DNA of 64,000 nt from an uncultured Rhizobiaceae group bacterium (lineage in GTDB: Bacteria > Pseudomonadota > Alphaproteobacteria > Rhizobiales > Rhizobiaceae): contig CALLUS010000004.1 in the NCBI GenBank assembly GCA_938010435.1, positions 1 to 64,000 of the forward strand, written 5' to 3'. Numbering within the stretch: position 1 is the first letter of the stretch; the number at the start of each line of letters is the position of its first letter. Of this stretch, positions 26,066 through 35,464 are shown one piece after another. Under the pieces are notes generated by a model, which was not told the DNA's origin, ran no database searches, and saw only the letters and a list, made by a program, of their open reading frames with translations. The position numbers were made by a program, and so were the translations under genes.

Positions 26066-27232
26066 ATGAGCAATTTAAAACCAGAATCAACTGCAGGTGG
26101 CTTCGGCGGCTTTGGTGGTTTCGGAGGCTTCGGTGGATTTGGAGGTTTCGGAGGGTTTGGGGGCTTTGGTGGATTTGGGGGCTTTGGTGGAGGACAATCA
26201 CCTGTTCTGGCTGAATCTCTCATAACCAATCACAATGGTATTGCTGGTTATTGGGAAGACATCACAGATGCTCCTGACCCACATTCGTTAAACGATCCAG
26301 ATAATTTGAAGCTTTGGTCTCCTTGGGTGCGGGCCAGCCTATATGATTTTGAAATATTCTCGAAAGTCGGGTTTTCCAGACCAACCAACGCAGCACGGAT
26401 GTCTGCCTGGCACCTTAATGTGTCCAACGCAGTCGGTAATGCGCCGCCGCCAACCCAATACTGTCCATTGATTTCGTTTGAACGTCCAAATGATGCTGTG
26501 TTTCTGGAGCAGCTACCGTTTATCAACCAATATGCAGCTTTGCGATCAGATCGGGGAGCAGAGATTTTGGCACAAATTGGTACACCAACCGATTTTCTAA
26601 GTACGATCGCTTTCATACACCCTGATCGTACGCCGTGGACTCTTGAATTGTTAAACGCGTCTTTGCGGTTAGCAAATTTTGTAGAAATGCGATTCAAACA
26701 TGCATTGGCGTGCAGAAGGCCTATTGAATTCTCATCTCAAATTCAGCCTATGATTTTAACGCCTGCGCACGGGACGTTGCCAAGCGGACATGCGACTGAA
26801 GCTTTCACGTCGGCCACAGTTCTTTGGCTATTGTTGCAAAACTCAAGTTCTTCTATCTATCAAAACAATATTGAATGGGGCACGCAGTTGATGCGACAAG
26901 CCTCGCGAATTGCAATCAATAGAACTGTTGCTGGTGTTCATTTCCCTGTCGATAGTGCAGCAGGTGCTGTGCTTGGTCTGACACTTGCACAATATCTCGT
27001 CAATCGATGTAAAGAAGCGAACGTCTACGAAGCATGGGATTTCAAAGGCAAGAAATTCTCAGGCGATTTTGATTGGCAGGCACTCTACGACATTCCAAAT
27101 CATAAACAGACGGACGGTAAAGCAGGGAACAAAACTTTTGCATCATCTGCGGGTGTGCACTCACTGACCCACTCGCCAACAAATTCCATACTGAACAAAC
27201 TTTGGGAAAATGCATTGTTGGAATGGAGTTAG
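26066..27232 (+). CDS. PAP2 / vanadium-haloperoxidase-like protein with N-terminal (GGF)10 repeat
   Basis: 388 residues with AAGGAA before the ATG. After a 10-residue leader (MSNLKPESTA) come ten perfect GGF tripeptides (residues 11-40), GGG, and then a helical domain with all three PAP2/vanadium-haloperoxidase motifs: Lys211-x6-Arg218-Pro219, PSGH with Ser240-Gly241-His242, and Arg286-x5-His292 with Asp296. These residues bind phosphate or vanadate. The surrounding sequence (WHLNVSNAVGNAPPPTQY, PSGHATEAF) looks more like soluble bacterial haloperoxidase relatives than membrane PAP2 enzymes, and no signal peptide or transmembrane helix is seen. Whether it is a phosphatase or a haloperoxidase cannot be told. 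Its stop lies 3 bp before the subtilase ATG, so the two are tightly linked. Confidence 0.8.
   Translation: MSNLKPESTAGGFGGFGGFGGFGGFGGFGGFGGFGGFGGFGGGQSPVLAESLITNHNGIAGYWEDITDAPDPHSLNDPDNLKLWSPWVRASLYDFEIFSKVGFSRPTNAARMSAWHLNVSNAVGNAPPPTQYCPLISFERPNDAVFLEQLPFINQYAALRSDRGAEILAQIGTPTDFLSTIAFIHPDRTPWTLELLNASLRLANFVEMRFKHALACRRPIEFSSQIQPMILTPAHGTLPSGHATEAFTSATVLWLLLQNSSSSIYQNNIEWGTQLMRQASRIAINRTVAGVHFPVDSAAGAVLGLTLAQYLVNRCKEANVYEAWDFKGKKFSGDFDWQALYDIPNHKQTDGKAGNKTFASSAGVHSLTHSPTNSILNKLWENALLEWS
26096..26185 (+). repeat. Ten 9-bp units encoding Gly-Gly-Phe
   Basis: Ten consecutive in-frame units each encode GGF. The codons vary freely: glycine by GGT, GGC, GGA and GGG, phenylalanine by TTC and TTT, so few units are identical at DNA level. 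The peptide is conserved while the DNA has drifted, which argues for selection on the protein and against a recent slippage expansion. Confidence 0.9.
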
Positions 27233-27235
27233 TCC

Positions 27236-29341
27236 ATGTCTATTAAATGGGAAAAAATATCGTATCCGGAAAAACGGGACATTGATCCGTACCTGATCTG
27301 GTCACTTGGGGCAGGTCGTGATTTCTTTTTGAGTGGAGATCAAAGAGACGGCGTAATTGCTGCGGTTCTAGAATTCAAAGATGGTGTAATGCCACGCGAA
27401 TTTTCTGAAGCCTATTACGCTTTAGAGAAGGGGCAGGAGCGGTTGCCACGGTTCCAGATCAGTCGAAAATACTCAGATGCCAGTCCGTTAAATGATGGCG
27501 TGACGGTCATTCCGATCATTGCTGATGTTGGATTTTTATCCTTGCTAGCCGATGATGAGCAGCTGAGTTCTCTAGCGCGGGCAACCGTGATTGGACCGCC
27601 ATTGCCAGAGGACGCAGTCAATTTTGCGTCGTCCGAACCTGAAACAATTGTTCCGCAAATTACCAATAAAAAGAAACCGCGCAAAGCTGTGGTTGGCATT
27701 ATCGACGATGGAATTGCCTTTGGGAACAAGCGTTTTCAATTGGCAAACAATACAACTCGTGTCGAATACGCATGGGTGCAGGATGGTGTGACGACTGGTG
27801 GGTCGTCGCCTGTGCAATATGGAAAAGAGTTTTCGAAAACAGGCGTTGGAGCAACAACAGGAATCGACCAATTGATTGCTGATTGCAGTACCAATGGTGG
27901 CTTTGATGAGGAGAAATTTTACCGATTGACTGGTCAATCCGATTTCTCTCGTGATGTTTTCAAAACAGTGGCTCTGCAGTCATCTCACGGAACCCACGTT
28001 ATGGATGTTGCTGCAGGCGAAAAGCCCGAAGACAATGTTACCGACAGGCCAATTGTGTGTGTCCAACTTCCAGCCACTGCTACAGCTGATACATCAGGTT
28101 CAAAATTCGACCCTTATGTTCTGGATGCAGTGCGCTATATCGTGGATCGAGCAGATCGTGTTGCAGCACGTGAGGGCAAAGGGCCTTTGCCCATTGTGAT
28201 CAATTTTAGCTACGGAATTGTAGCCGGACCTCATGATGGCACTTCATCATTGGAAATCGGGTTAGACCAGATCATAAACGCAAGGAGGGCATTTGCACCT
28301 GATGCTCCGCTGGAAATTGTTCTGCCTTCTGGCAATAGTCGTGAAAACCGAGTTCATGCATCCATAAATTTTGATCAAGCTGACAGTATTCAAAACCTCA
28401 ACTGGCGCGTGCCGCCAGATGATAGAACATCCAGCTTCACCGAGATTTGGCTGCCTTATCGTGATCCGGTCGCACCGCTTCCAAGCCGCATGGGGGCATC
28501 TTTGCAGTTCCCTGCCAATGGATCAGAAAGCCCGACTTTGCCCGAGGTGCACAACACGGGATACATCGGGTCTATAAACGGTGATCCAGTCTGTATGATT
28601 TTTTACCGCCGCGCCCCATTCCCGACGGATCGCGGGCAATATTTTATTGCACTTCTTCCAACAGCATTTCTCGACTCACCTTCCACTCTGGCACCATCAG
28701 GTGTCTGGAAAATAAAGCTCAAGAACACATCTTTGGACTGCAGTGAATTGGTTGAAACATGGATCCAACGCGACGACACGCCTTACGGATACCCCCAAAG
28801 GGGAAGACCATCTCATTTTGATCAACCCGATTATGAACGTTTCTCTGTCACTGGGCTTCCGATAACACATGACAATCCAGACTGCGTTGTGAAACGCGCT
28901 GGCACCATCAGTGCTTTAGCCACGGGTGAAGAAACAATCATTGTCAGTGGTGTCCAACGCCAAGATTTGAAAATGGCAAACTATTCCGCTGGCGGCCCCG
29001 TTTTGGCAAAACGTCAATTGCCTGTTGATCCGTTGCGACCTGATGTTGCTTCAATCAGTGATGATTCAAATGTGTTCCAAGGTGTTTTTGGATCGGGGAC
29101 ACGAAGTGGCTCAGTTGTTGTGTTGAACGGAACCAGTGTTGCAGCACCCGCCATTGCCAGATGGGTGGCCACAGAAATTGCCAACCACCGATCAGGTGAT
29201 CGAGAGGCCGTTCAAAAATTGGCAACGGATCAGGAAGCTGCACGTGCTCCACGTTTTGCACCTCAACCAATTTCGGAGCGGGCAGGCTGTGGTCGCGTTG
29301 AACTTCCCCCAATCTATCCGGTGGAACGATATGATGAATAA
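27236..29341 (+). CDS. Subtilisin-like serine protease (S8 family)
   Basis: 701 residues. The catalytic triad of subtilases is present: Asp157 in VVGIIDDGIAFG, His251 in SSHGTHVMDVAAGE, Ser634 in NGTSVAAPAIARW, and the oxyanion Asn367 in LPSGNSREN. About 150 residues precede the protease core and a large insertion (about 375-580) separates the oxyanion Asn from the Ser. No signal peptide or membrane segment is visible, so it looks cytoplasmic, which is unusual for this family. The gene starts 3 bp after the GGF-repeat PAP2-like gene, so they form a pair; the repeat tail or the enzyme is a possible substrate. The substrate is unknown. Confidence 0.87.
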   Translation: MSIKWEKISYPEKRDIDPYLIWSLGAGRDFFLSGDQRDGVIAAVLEFKDGVMPREFSEAYYALEKGQERLPRFQISRKYSDASPLNDGVTVIPIIADVGFLSLLADDEQLSSLARATVIGPPLPEDAVNFASSEPETIVPQITNKKKPRKAVVGIIDDGIAFGNKRFQLANNTTRVEYAWVQDGVTTGGSSPVQYGKEFSKTGVGATTGIDQLIADCSTNGGFDEEKFYRLTGQSDFSRDVFKTVALQSSHGTHVMDVAAGEKPEDNVTDRPIVCVQLPATATADTSGSKFDPYVLDAVRYIVDRADRVAAREGKGPLPIVINFSYGIVAGPHDGTSSLEIGLDQIINARRAFAPDAPLEIVLPSGNSRENRVHASINFDQADSIQNLNWRVPPDDRTSSFTEIWLPYRDPVAPLPSRMGASLQFPANGSESPTLPEVHNTGYIGSINGDPVCMIFYRRAPFPTDRGQYFIALLPTAFLDSPSTLAPSGVWKIKLKNTSLDCSELVETWIQRDDTPYGYPQRGRPSHFDQPDYERFSVTGLPITHDNPDCVVKRAGTISALATGEETIIVSGVQRQDLKMANYSAGGPVLAKRQLPVDPLRPDVASISDDSNVFQGVFGSGTRSGSVVVLNGTSVAAPAIARWVATEIANHRSGDREAVQKLATDQEAARAPRFAPQPISERAGCGRVELPPIYPVERYDE

Positions 29342-29352
29342 GCACTTTGGTG

Positions 29353-29844
29353 TCACTCGATAGAGGCACCCAGCACTGCCGTTTCTTTGACCGCTTCCAT
29401 TGAGACATAGGTGGACGTTTGTGCAACATGGGGCAAAGCTGAGAGCGTTTCTCCCAAAAGCTTTCGATAGCTCGGCATATCGGTTGTGCGGATTTTCAAA
29501 AGGTAATCAAAGCCGCCGGCAATCATGTGGCATTGTTCAACCTCGCCTTGTTTAGCGACAGCCTGATTGAACTCGGTGAGTGCGGATTGGCGCGTATCAG
29601 AGAGTTTAACTTCAACAAAGGCAATATGATTCAAGCCCATTTTCACCGGATCGATGAGCGCTCTGTATCCTAGAATATAACCTTCATTCTCAAGGCGCTT
29701 CACGCGGGCATGACAGGGTGTTTTGGACAGCCCTATGCGGTCTGAAAGATCGGTCATTGTCATGCGGGCGTCTGAACTCAGTGCTTGTAGTATTTTCAAA
29801 TCGAAACCGTCCAATTTAGATTTGAATGTCTGATTCATATTCAT
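29353..29844 (-). CDS. putR: Lrp/AsnC-family regulator of proline catabolism (PutR-like)
   Basis: 163 residues. The N-terminal helix-turn-helix (LDLKILQALSSDARMTMTDL region, SKTPCHARVKRLENEGYI) is followed by a RAM/AsnC effector domain (VEQCHMIAGGFDYLLKIRT). It diverges from putA across a 109-bp region with inverted TACGAAT-type half-sites. In Rhizobium and Agrobacterium an Lrp-like PutR activates putA in response to proline. PutA here lacks its own DNA-binding domain, which fits a separate regulator. Confidence 0.87.
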   Translation of the reverse strand: MNMNQTFKSKLDGFDLKILQALSSDARMTMTDLSDRIGLSKTPCHARVKRLENEGYILGYRALIDPVKMGLNHIAFVEVKLSDTRQSALTEFNQAVAKQGEVEQCHMIAGGFDYLLKIRTTDMPSYRKLLGETLSALPHVAQTSTYVSMEAVKETAVLGASIE

Positions 29845-29857
29845 ATTCTAAAAAACC

Positions 29858-29891
29858 ATTCGTATTTAGAGAAATTCACTTCATTACGAAT
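29858..29891. promoter_or_regulatory. Inverted half-sites in the putR-putA promoter region
   Basis: ATTCGTA at 29858-29864 and its exact inverse TACGAAT at 29885-29891 are centred 27 bp apart between the divergent genes. A looser copy, ATACGGAT, follows at about 29895. Lrp-family octamers bind several such phased half-sites, so this is a plausible PutR target. Confidence 0.5.
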
Positions 29892-29953
29892 ATCATACGG
29901 ATGAAATTGCTTGAAATAAATGCCAAAGTTTCCCGATATGGTAAGGAGCGCCA

Positions 29954-32900
29954 ATGATCTATTCTGCTATACTCAAGCCACTCTCGCCGGAAGATGAAGC
30001 TGTCGCTGCACTGTTGGCATCGTCTGCAATTGACGCAGACCTTCGAAACCGCGTTGGTGAACGCGCGGTAGAGTTAGTCGAGCGTATTCGCGAAGACAGT
30101 TCAGCCGGCATGATGGAACTCTTCTTGGGCGAATATGGATTATCCAGCGATGAAGGTGTCGCATTGATGTGTTTGGCAGAAGCGCTTTTGCGTGTTCCGG
30201 ACGGAGAAACAATAGACGCACTTATTGAAGATAAAATTGCACCCAGCGAATGGGGGCAACATCTAGGGAAGTCTCATTCTTCCTTAATCAATGCTTCAAC
30301 TTGGGCATTGTATCTGACAGGAAAGGTCCTGAAAGAGGATGATGTGAATCCTGTCAGTGGCGTTCTGCACGGCGCTATAAAGCGTTTGGGTGAACCTGTA
30401 ATCCGACAAGCCGTTACCCGTGCCATGAAAGAAATGGGTCGGCAATTTGTGTTGGGTGAGACCATTGAAAAAGCGATGGTACGCGCAAAAACCAAACAAG
30501 CGCAGGGCTTCACATATTCGTATGATATGTTGGGAGAAGCAGCGCGAACTGAAGCGGATGCAAGGCGCTACTTGCTGGCATATAGCGATGCGATTGGTGA
30601 ACTCGCACAACAAAGTACGTCGAAACATATTGCCGAAAATCCCGGTATTTCCATAAAGCTTTCAGCACTACATCCACGTTATGAGACACTCAAACGAGCG
30701 CGCGTTCTGGAAGAATTGGTTCCACGGGTTCAAACTCTCGCTGTGTTAGCAAAGACCGCTGGAATTGGTTTCAATATTGATGCCGAAGAGGCGGGTCGGT
30801 TGGAACTCTCGCTTGAGATTGTTGAAGCTGTTTTGCGCGATCCCGCTTTGAAAAATTGGGACGGTTTTGGAGTGGTGGTACAGGCCTATGGAAAGCGCGC
30901 ACCCGAAGTTATTGATTGGCTCTATGCATTGGCTGAAAGCTTGGATCGCAAGATCATGGTGCGTCTTGTGAAAGGGGCATATTGGGACACTGAAATAAAG
31001 TTGTCGCAAGTCGAAGCTCACGAGCACTTTCCGGTTTACACCCGAAAAGCTGCAACAGATGTGAGTTATATTTGCTGTGCTCAAAAACTTTTGGACATGA
31101 CAGATCGCATCTACCCGCAGTTTGCCACCCACAATGCGCACACTGTCGCTGCCGTATTGGAAATGGCTACTGATAAAACAGCCTTTGAGTTCCAACGGCT
31201 ACATGGCATGGGCGAAGCTCTCCATGAGACCGTACTGCGCCGTCAGGGAACGCGTTGCCGAATTTATGCACCTGTTGGTGCTCATAAAGACCTTCTGGCA
31301 TATTTAGTGCGCCGCCTGTTGGAAAATGGTGCCAATTCTTCGTTCGTGAACCAAATTGTCGATGAAGATGTGCCGCCTGCGCTTGTGACCGCCGACCCAT
31401 TTGAAATGTTTGTCGATGATGGCAGCCAAAAGCGCAAAACCAGCATTCGCCCACCCAGTGAGCTGTTTGCACCAGAACGTCGAAACTCAATGGGTTGGGA
31501 TATATCAGACCCAGCTACGTTGAATGATCTTGCTGATGCTGTTGCTCGAAATTCTGACCGTCAATGGAACATCGGTGTTGGTAGCGGCGATACAGTCAAT
31601 GTTTTGAACCCTGCATCAGGTGAAAAAATTGGGTCCGTTAAATATACGTCCGATAAAGACGCGGAGAAAGCATTTGACACAGCCCGACCATGGGCAGTTG
31701 CCGGCGACAAGCGTGCAGATATTCTACGAAAAGCGGCAGTCCTTTATGAAGACAATGCACACGAGATATTTTCATTGCTCATGCAAGAGGCCGGAAAAAC
31801 GCTGCTCGATTGTATAGGCGAGTTGCGCGAAGCTGTAGACTTCTTGCGTTACTACGCTGCGCAGGCTGAACAGATTACGGCACAATCAGCTGGTGTCTTT
31901 ACATGCATTGCGCCATGGAATTTTCCACTGGCAATTTTTACAGGGCAAATTGCTGCAGCACTCGCAGCGGGAAATGCCGTTCTTGCCAAACCTGCAGAAT
32001 CCACATGCTTGATTGGAAACCTGGCATCCCAACTTTTGTGGCAGGCTGGTGTACCCAAAAAAGTTCTCCACTATTTGCCGGGGACGGGATCAGAAATCGG
32101 TTCTCTGCTGACCCAAAACTCTAGTGTGAATGGCGTGTGCTTTACAGGGTCCACAACCACCGCAAAAATCATTGATCGCACTATGGCAAACCATTTGGCA
32201 CCGGACGCAGTGTTGATTGCGGAAACCGGAGGGCTGAACGCAATGATTGTCGACAGCACGGCTTTACCAGAACAAGCGGTTCGCGATGTTTTGGCTTCTG
32301 CATTCCAATCAGCGGGTCAACGATGCAGTGCTCTTCGTGTCCTCTATTTACAGCGCGATATTCAAGATCAATTTTTGGAAATGCTTTACGGAGCAATGGA
32401 TGAGTTGATGGTGGGCGACCCGCAAAATTTCAACACAGATATCGGCCCCATCATCAATGCAGAAGCCGCAGAAAAAATACGTGCTCACATTTCGCAAGCT
32501 GAAGAAAACGGGGGTTTACTGAAACAAAGTGCTGCACCATCCAATGGCAATTTCGTTGCTCCAACAGTTCTACGGATAAACGGAATTGAAGATCTGAATG
32601 AAGAAATTTTCGGTCCGGTACTTCATGTGGTGAGTTATGAAAGCAATGAACTTGACGCTGTGATAGCTGCAATTAACGCAACCGGATATGGACTAACATT
32701 TGGTCTTCACAGTCGAATTGATGACAAAGTTCAACACGTAACTGATAAAATCGAAGCCGGTAATATTTACATCAATCGCAATCAAATTGGTGCCGTTGTG
32801 GGATCGCAACCGTTTGGTGGAGAGGGATTAAGTGGAACCGGACCCAAAGCGGGTGGGCCGAGATATGTACCAAGATTCTTAGCAAGCAAAAAGAATTATG

Positions 32901-33388
32901 TGTCGGGTGAAGCCATTGGTGATCTGTCGATAGAGACGGTTGAGAAAATGTTTTCCGATCATCCCCCAAGACATGCTGATGCAAATGAACAGGCCAATTT
33001 ACCGGGTCCTACTGGAGAATCCAATCTTTACAGCATACAGCCACGCAAGAGGATTTTGTGTTTAGGGCCCACTTTAGCTTTGGCGCAAGAACAAGCAGAT
33101 CGAGCCCGCGCTGTCGGCTGTCACGCGATCGCACTGGGCGGTGAGATTAAAGCCAGTACGCATGACCTCCCATCCTTAAATTGTTTGGCAAATATTCCAA
33201 ATTTGGATGGTGTGGTCTGTTTTGCTGAAGACTTAAAACCGCTACGTATGGCTTTGGCAGAGCGAGAAGGTCCGATTGTTCCTCTTCTATGTGATTCAGA
33301 TTTCGAGTTTTGGTTGATGAAAGAACGGCATGTTTGTATTGATACAACCGCAGCGGGTGGCAATGCGTCTTTGCTTGCGGGTGAATAG
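29954..33388 (+). CDS. putA: Bifunctional proline dehydrogenase / L-glutamate gamma-semialdehyde dehydrogenase PutA
   Basis: 1144 residues with AAGGAG before the ATG. The first half is the FAD-dependent proline dehydrogenase barrel (ISIKLSALHPRYE, IGFNIDAEEAGRLELSLE, VRLVKGAYWDTEIK, FATHNAHTVAAV). The second half is an NAD-dependent aldehyde dehydrogenase (APWNFPLAIFTGQIAAALAA, CFTGSTTTAKII, catalytic Cys in SAGQRCSALRVLYL, IFGPVLHVV). It converts proline to glutamate with channelling of the intermediate. It lacks the N-terminal ribbon-helix-helix of E. coli PutA, so it is not a self-repressor. The short C-terminal part (about 970-1144) is the usual extra domain of trifunctional-length PutA, poorly conserved. 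Confidence 0.95.
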   Translation: MIYSAILKPLSPEDEAVAALLASSAIDADLRNRVGERAVELVERIREDSSAGMMELFLGEYGLSSDEGVALMCLAEALLRVPDGETIDALIEDKIAPSEWGQHLGKSHSSLINASTWALYLTGKVLKEDDVNPVSGVLHGAIKRLGEPVIRQAVTRAMKEMGRQFVLGETIEKAMVRAKTKQAQGFTYSYDMLGEAARTEADARRYLLAYSDAIGELAQQSTSKHIAENPGISIKLSALHPRYETLKRARVLEELVPRVQTLAVLAKTAGIGFNIDAEEAGRLELSLEIVEAVLRDPALKNWDGFGVVVQAYGKRAPEVIDWLYALAESLDRKIMVRLVKGAYWDTEIKLSQVEAHEHFPVYTRKAATDVSYICCAQKLLDMTDRIYPQFATHNAHTVAAVLEMATDKTAFEFQRLHGMGEALHETVLRRQGTRCRIYAPVGAHKDLLAYLVRRLLENGANSSFVNQIVDEDVPPALVTADPFEMFVDDGSQKRKTSIRPPSELFAPERRNSMGWDISDPATLNDLADAVARNSDRQWNIGVGSGDTVNVLNPASGEKIGSVKYTSDKDAEKAFDTARPWAVAGDKRADILRKAAVLYEDNAHEIFSLLMQEAGKTLLDCIGELREAVDFLRYYAAQAEQITAQSAGVFTCIAPWNFPLAIFTGQIAAALAAGNAVLAKPAESTCLIGNLASQLLWQAGVPKKVLHYLPGTGSEIGSLLTQNSSVNGVCFTGSTTTAKIIDRTMANHLAPDAVLIAETGGLNAMIVDSTALPEQAVRDVLASAFQSAGQRCSALRVLYLQRDIQDQFLEMLYGAMDELMVGDPQNFNTDIGPIINAEAAEKIRAHISQAEENGGLLKQSAAPSNGNFVAPTVLRINGIEDLNEEIFGPVLHVVSYESNELDAVIAAINATGYGLTFGLHSRIDDKVQHVTDKIEAGNIYINRNQIGAVVGSQPFGGEGLSGTGPKAGGPRYVPRFLASKKNYVSGEAIGDLSIETVEKMFSDHPPRHADANEQANLPGPTGESNLYSIQPRKRILCLGPTLALAQEQADRARAVGCHAIALGGEIKASTHDLPSLNCLANIPNLDGVVCFAEDLKPLRMALAEREGPIVPLLCDSDFEFWLMKERHVCIDTTAAGGNASLLAGE

Positions 33389-33414
33389 TATTGAGAAGCT
33401 AAACAGGCGTTAGA

Positions 33415-34206
33415 CTATTTTGGTTTCACACGCGCTGCTGTTTTATCTGCAAAAGCGGCCAGTCTTTCGTTAGATGCCGGTTGGGTGTTCACAACGCCAG
33501 CCACAAAAGCTTCCATATAAGAAGCATCAAGAGCAGACATATTCCGCGTGTGAGAAATCGCTGAACAGATTGCAAAATTGGAGAGCGGCGGCACCTCTGC
33601 GGTTGCTTTGGCAAGTTCCATTGCTTTGGTTTCACTGTCGTCCACCAAATATTGGCACAGGCCAACGGTAACCGCCTCTTCGTCTTTGTAAATGCGACCT
33701 GTCAGCATCATGTCTGTCATGCGTGCACGGCCAACCATTTCTGCTACACGGATGGTGGCGCCACCGCCGGTGAACAAGCCGCGTTGTCCCTCAGGCAAAG
33801 CAAAATAAGTTGTGTTGTCCGCAACTCGGATATGAGCTGACGAAGCAAGTTCCAGCCCACCGCCCACAACAGCACCCTTCAGAGCTGCAATAATCGGAAC
33901 GCCGCCATATTCCATTTTGTTGAACGCTTCATGCCAACGCAAACACACATGCATGAAGTCAGCAGCACTGCGTTCTTGTTTGTGATGTTCGACCAGATCC
34001 AGACCTGCAGAAAAGTGATCCCCTTCGGCGCGCAGCACAACAGCTCGTGCACCAGTCCGCGGCATGGCGGCGAACACATCTATGAGCTCTTCAATAGTTT
34101 CAGCGTTCAGTGCATTACGTTTAGCGGCGCGATTTAAGCTGACAATTGCAATCTCCCCATCCGTGTCCATCGTAAGGTTGTTTAACTTTAAGGATGGTAG
34201 TTCCAC
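33415..34206 (-). CDS. Crotonase / enoyl-CoA hydratase family protein
   Basis: 263 residues from a GTG at 34206 with AAGGAGACACAAC upstream. Crotonase landmarks are [10 protein letters not shown] (oxyanion hole), [22 protein letters not shown] with one catalytic Glu, and [17 protein letters not shown] with the second Glu position. Both catalytic glutamates are present, so hydratase activity is possible. It lies 43 bp downstream of the DmdA-like gene on the same strand. In DMSP demethylation the later enzyme DmdD is a crotonase acting on methylthioacryloyl-CoA, so that role is a candidate, but many other crotonases look alike at this resolution. Confidence 0.83.
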   Translation of the reverse strand: MELPSLKLNNLTMDTDGEIAIVSLNRAAKRNALNAETIEELIDVFAAMPRTGARAVVLRAEGDHFSAGLDLVEHHKQERSAADFMHVCLRWHEAFNKMEYGGVPIIAALKGAVVGGGLELASSAHIRVADNTTYFALPEGQRGLFTGGGATIRVAEMVGRARMTDMMLTGRIYKDEEAVTVGLCQYLVDDSETKAMELAKATAEVPPLSNFAICSAISHTRNMSALDASYMEAFVAGVVNTQPASNERLAAFADKTAARVKPK

Positions 34207-34249
34207 GTTGTGTCTCCTTGAAATGCAGTTCGCTGCACAGAAAATTAGT

Positions 34250-35353
34250 TTACAAAAATGGTAGCTCTACAAGTTTTGCAGCAACAGCCTTCCCAGATCG
34301 AACGACTTCTACACTGTCACCAGACTTGTAGGAAGTTGAAATCAGGGCATACCCGATATTGCATTTCATGCGAGGCGACCAAACGCAGTTTGTCATATTG
34401 CCAATTGAAGCCCCATTCTTTTCAATACGATCCCATGCAAACTCAAGAGGTGCGGGCGTTTCACCTTCCAAAACCAGTCCCAATTGATGACGCTGCGGCC
34501 CTTCTTTATTGATCTTCCGCAATGCTAGAATTCCAACCACATCATCCGCCACATCGAGATCGACATACTTTCCAAGCCTCACTTCGAAAGGGTTCGTTTT
34601 ATCGTCTGTATCGCCACCAACAGAAACCAAGCCACTTTCAGTGCGTTCTGCAGTGGTTGGCGCACCCGGGCCAATGCCCCAAGGTTGTCCTGCTTCTTTG
34701 AAGATATTCCACAATTGGACGCCTTTCGTCCCGTCACGCAGATAAATTTCATACCCGCCTTGTTTGGACCAACCAGAGCGCTGAACAGCCACTGGAATCC
34801 CTTCAATCTCAACTTCCTTGAACCAGAAATATTTAAGGTCACGTACCCAGTCGCCACACACATGGGCAACCACATCTTCTGCTTTGGGTCCTTGAATAGC
34901 CATGGGCGAGACATCGGGTTCGGTAATATCAACATCCAGTCCGCGTTCGGCCGCAATCGCCCTTGCCCAAAACCATATATCGCTATCAGCAATGGACATC
35001 CAATAGAGATCATCTGCCAATTTTAACAAGATCGGGTCATTGATAAGGGTGCCCTGATGGTCGCAAAGAGGCACATATTTCCCCTGCCCAATTTTGCATT
35101 TAGACAGGTCTCTTGGAGAGAGAATTTGCGCCAGCTTTCCGGCATCAGGGCCTTTTAATTGAACTTGACGCTCAACACCCACATCCCATTGGGAAACACC
35201 TTCAATAATGCGCCAATATTCCGCATCACGGTCACCATAACTCGACGGCATAATCATGCGATTGTAGATGGAGGCGCCTGTCATCCCATCGGCAACTGCG
35301 GCTGCATAAAATGGCGAAGGTCGCAAACGCGCGGTTGGGAAGACAGAAAACAT
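34250..35353 (-). CDS. GcvT-family aminomethyltransferase, DMSP demethylase (DmdA)-like
   Basis: 367 residues from the ATG at 35353; a TTG two codons earlier is less likely. The fold is that of glycine-cleavage T-protein, a tetrahydrofolate-dependent methyl or aminomethyl transferase. [72 protein letters not shown] and [14 protein letters not shown] match the DmdA-type branch better than housekeeping GcvT. DmdA moves a methyl group from dimethylsulfoniopropionate to THF. No gcvH or gcvP lies nearby, which speaks against glycine cleavage. A crotonase follows and a LysR regulator diverges upstream. Related GcvT-like demethylases of other substrates cannot be excluded. Confidence 0.65.
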   Translation of the reverse strand: MFSVFPTARLRPSPFYAAAVADGMTGASIYNRMIMPSSYGDRDAEYWRIIEGVSQWDVGVERQVQLKGPDAGKLAQILSPRDLSKCKIGQGKYVPLCDHQGTLINDPILLKLADDLYWMSIADSDIWFWARAIAAERGLDVDITEPDVSPMAIQGPKAEDVVAHVCGDWVRDLKYFWFKEVEIEGIPVAVQRSGWSKQGGYEIYLRDGTKGVQLWNIFKEAGQPWGIGPGAPTTAERTESGLVSVGGDTDDKTNPFEVRLGKYVDLDVADDVVGILALRKINKEGPQRHQLGLVLEGETPAPLEFAWDRIEKNGASIGNMTNCVWSPRMKCNIGYALISTSYKSGDSVEVVRSGKAVAAKLVELPFL

Positions 35354-35464
35354 GGTCAAAGTCTTTAGTGGTTGAGGCTTTGATCATTTCCAATTTTGCA
35401 ACGACAATTACAAATGACGAATTTTAACCCAATGCCTAAATTCTAGTTATGGCGAGTTTTTCAA

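Noticed and set aside
26096-26185. Possible CRISPR or tandem-repeat array
   Set aside because: The 9-bp units are in-frame codons without spacers and diverge synonymously, so this is a protein repeat.
26044-26229. Minus-strand frame encoding PPKPPNPPKPP repeats
   Set aside because: It is the antisense reading of the GGF-repeat codons. It has no ribosome-binding site, and the sense gene is well supported.
34250-35353. Assignment as housekeeping glycine-cleavage T-protein GcvT
   Set aside because: No gcvH or gcvP nearby, and the conserved segments fit the DmdA-type branch better.
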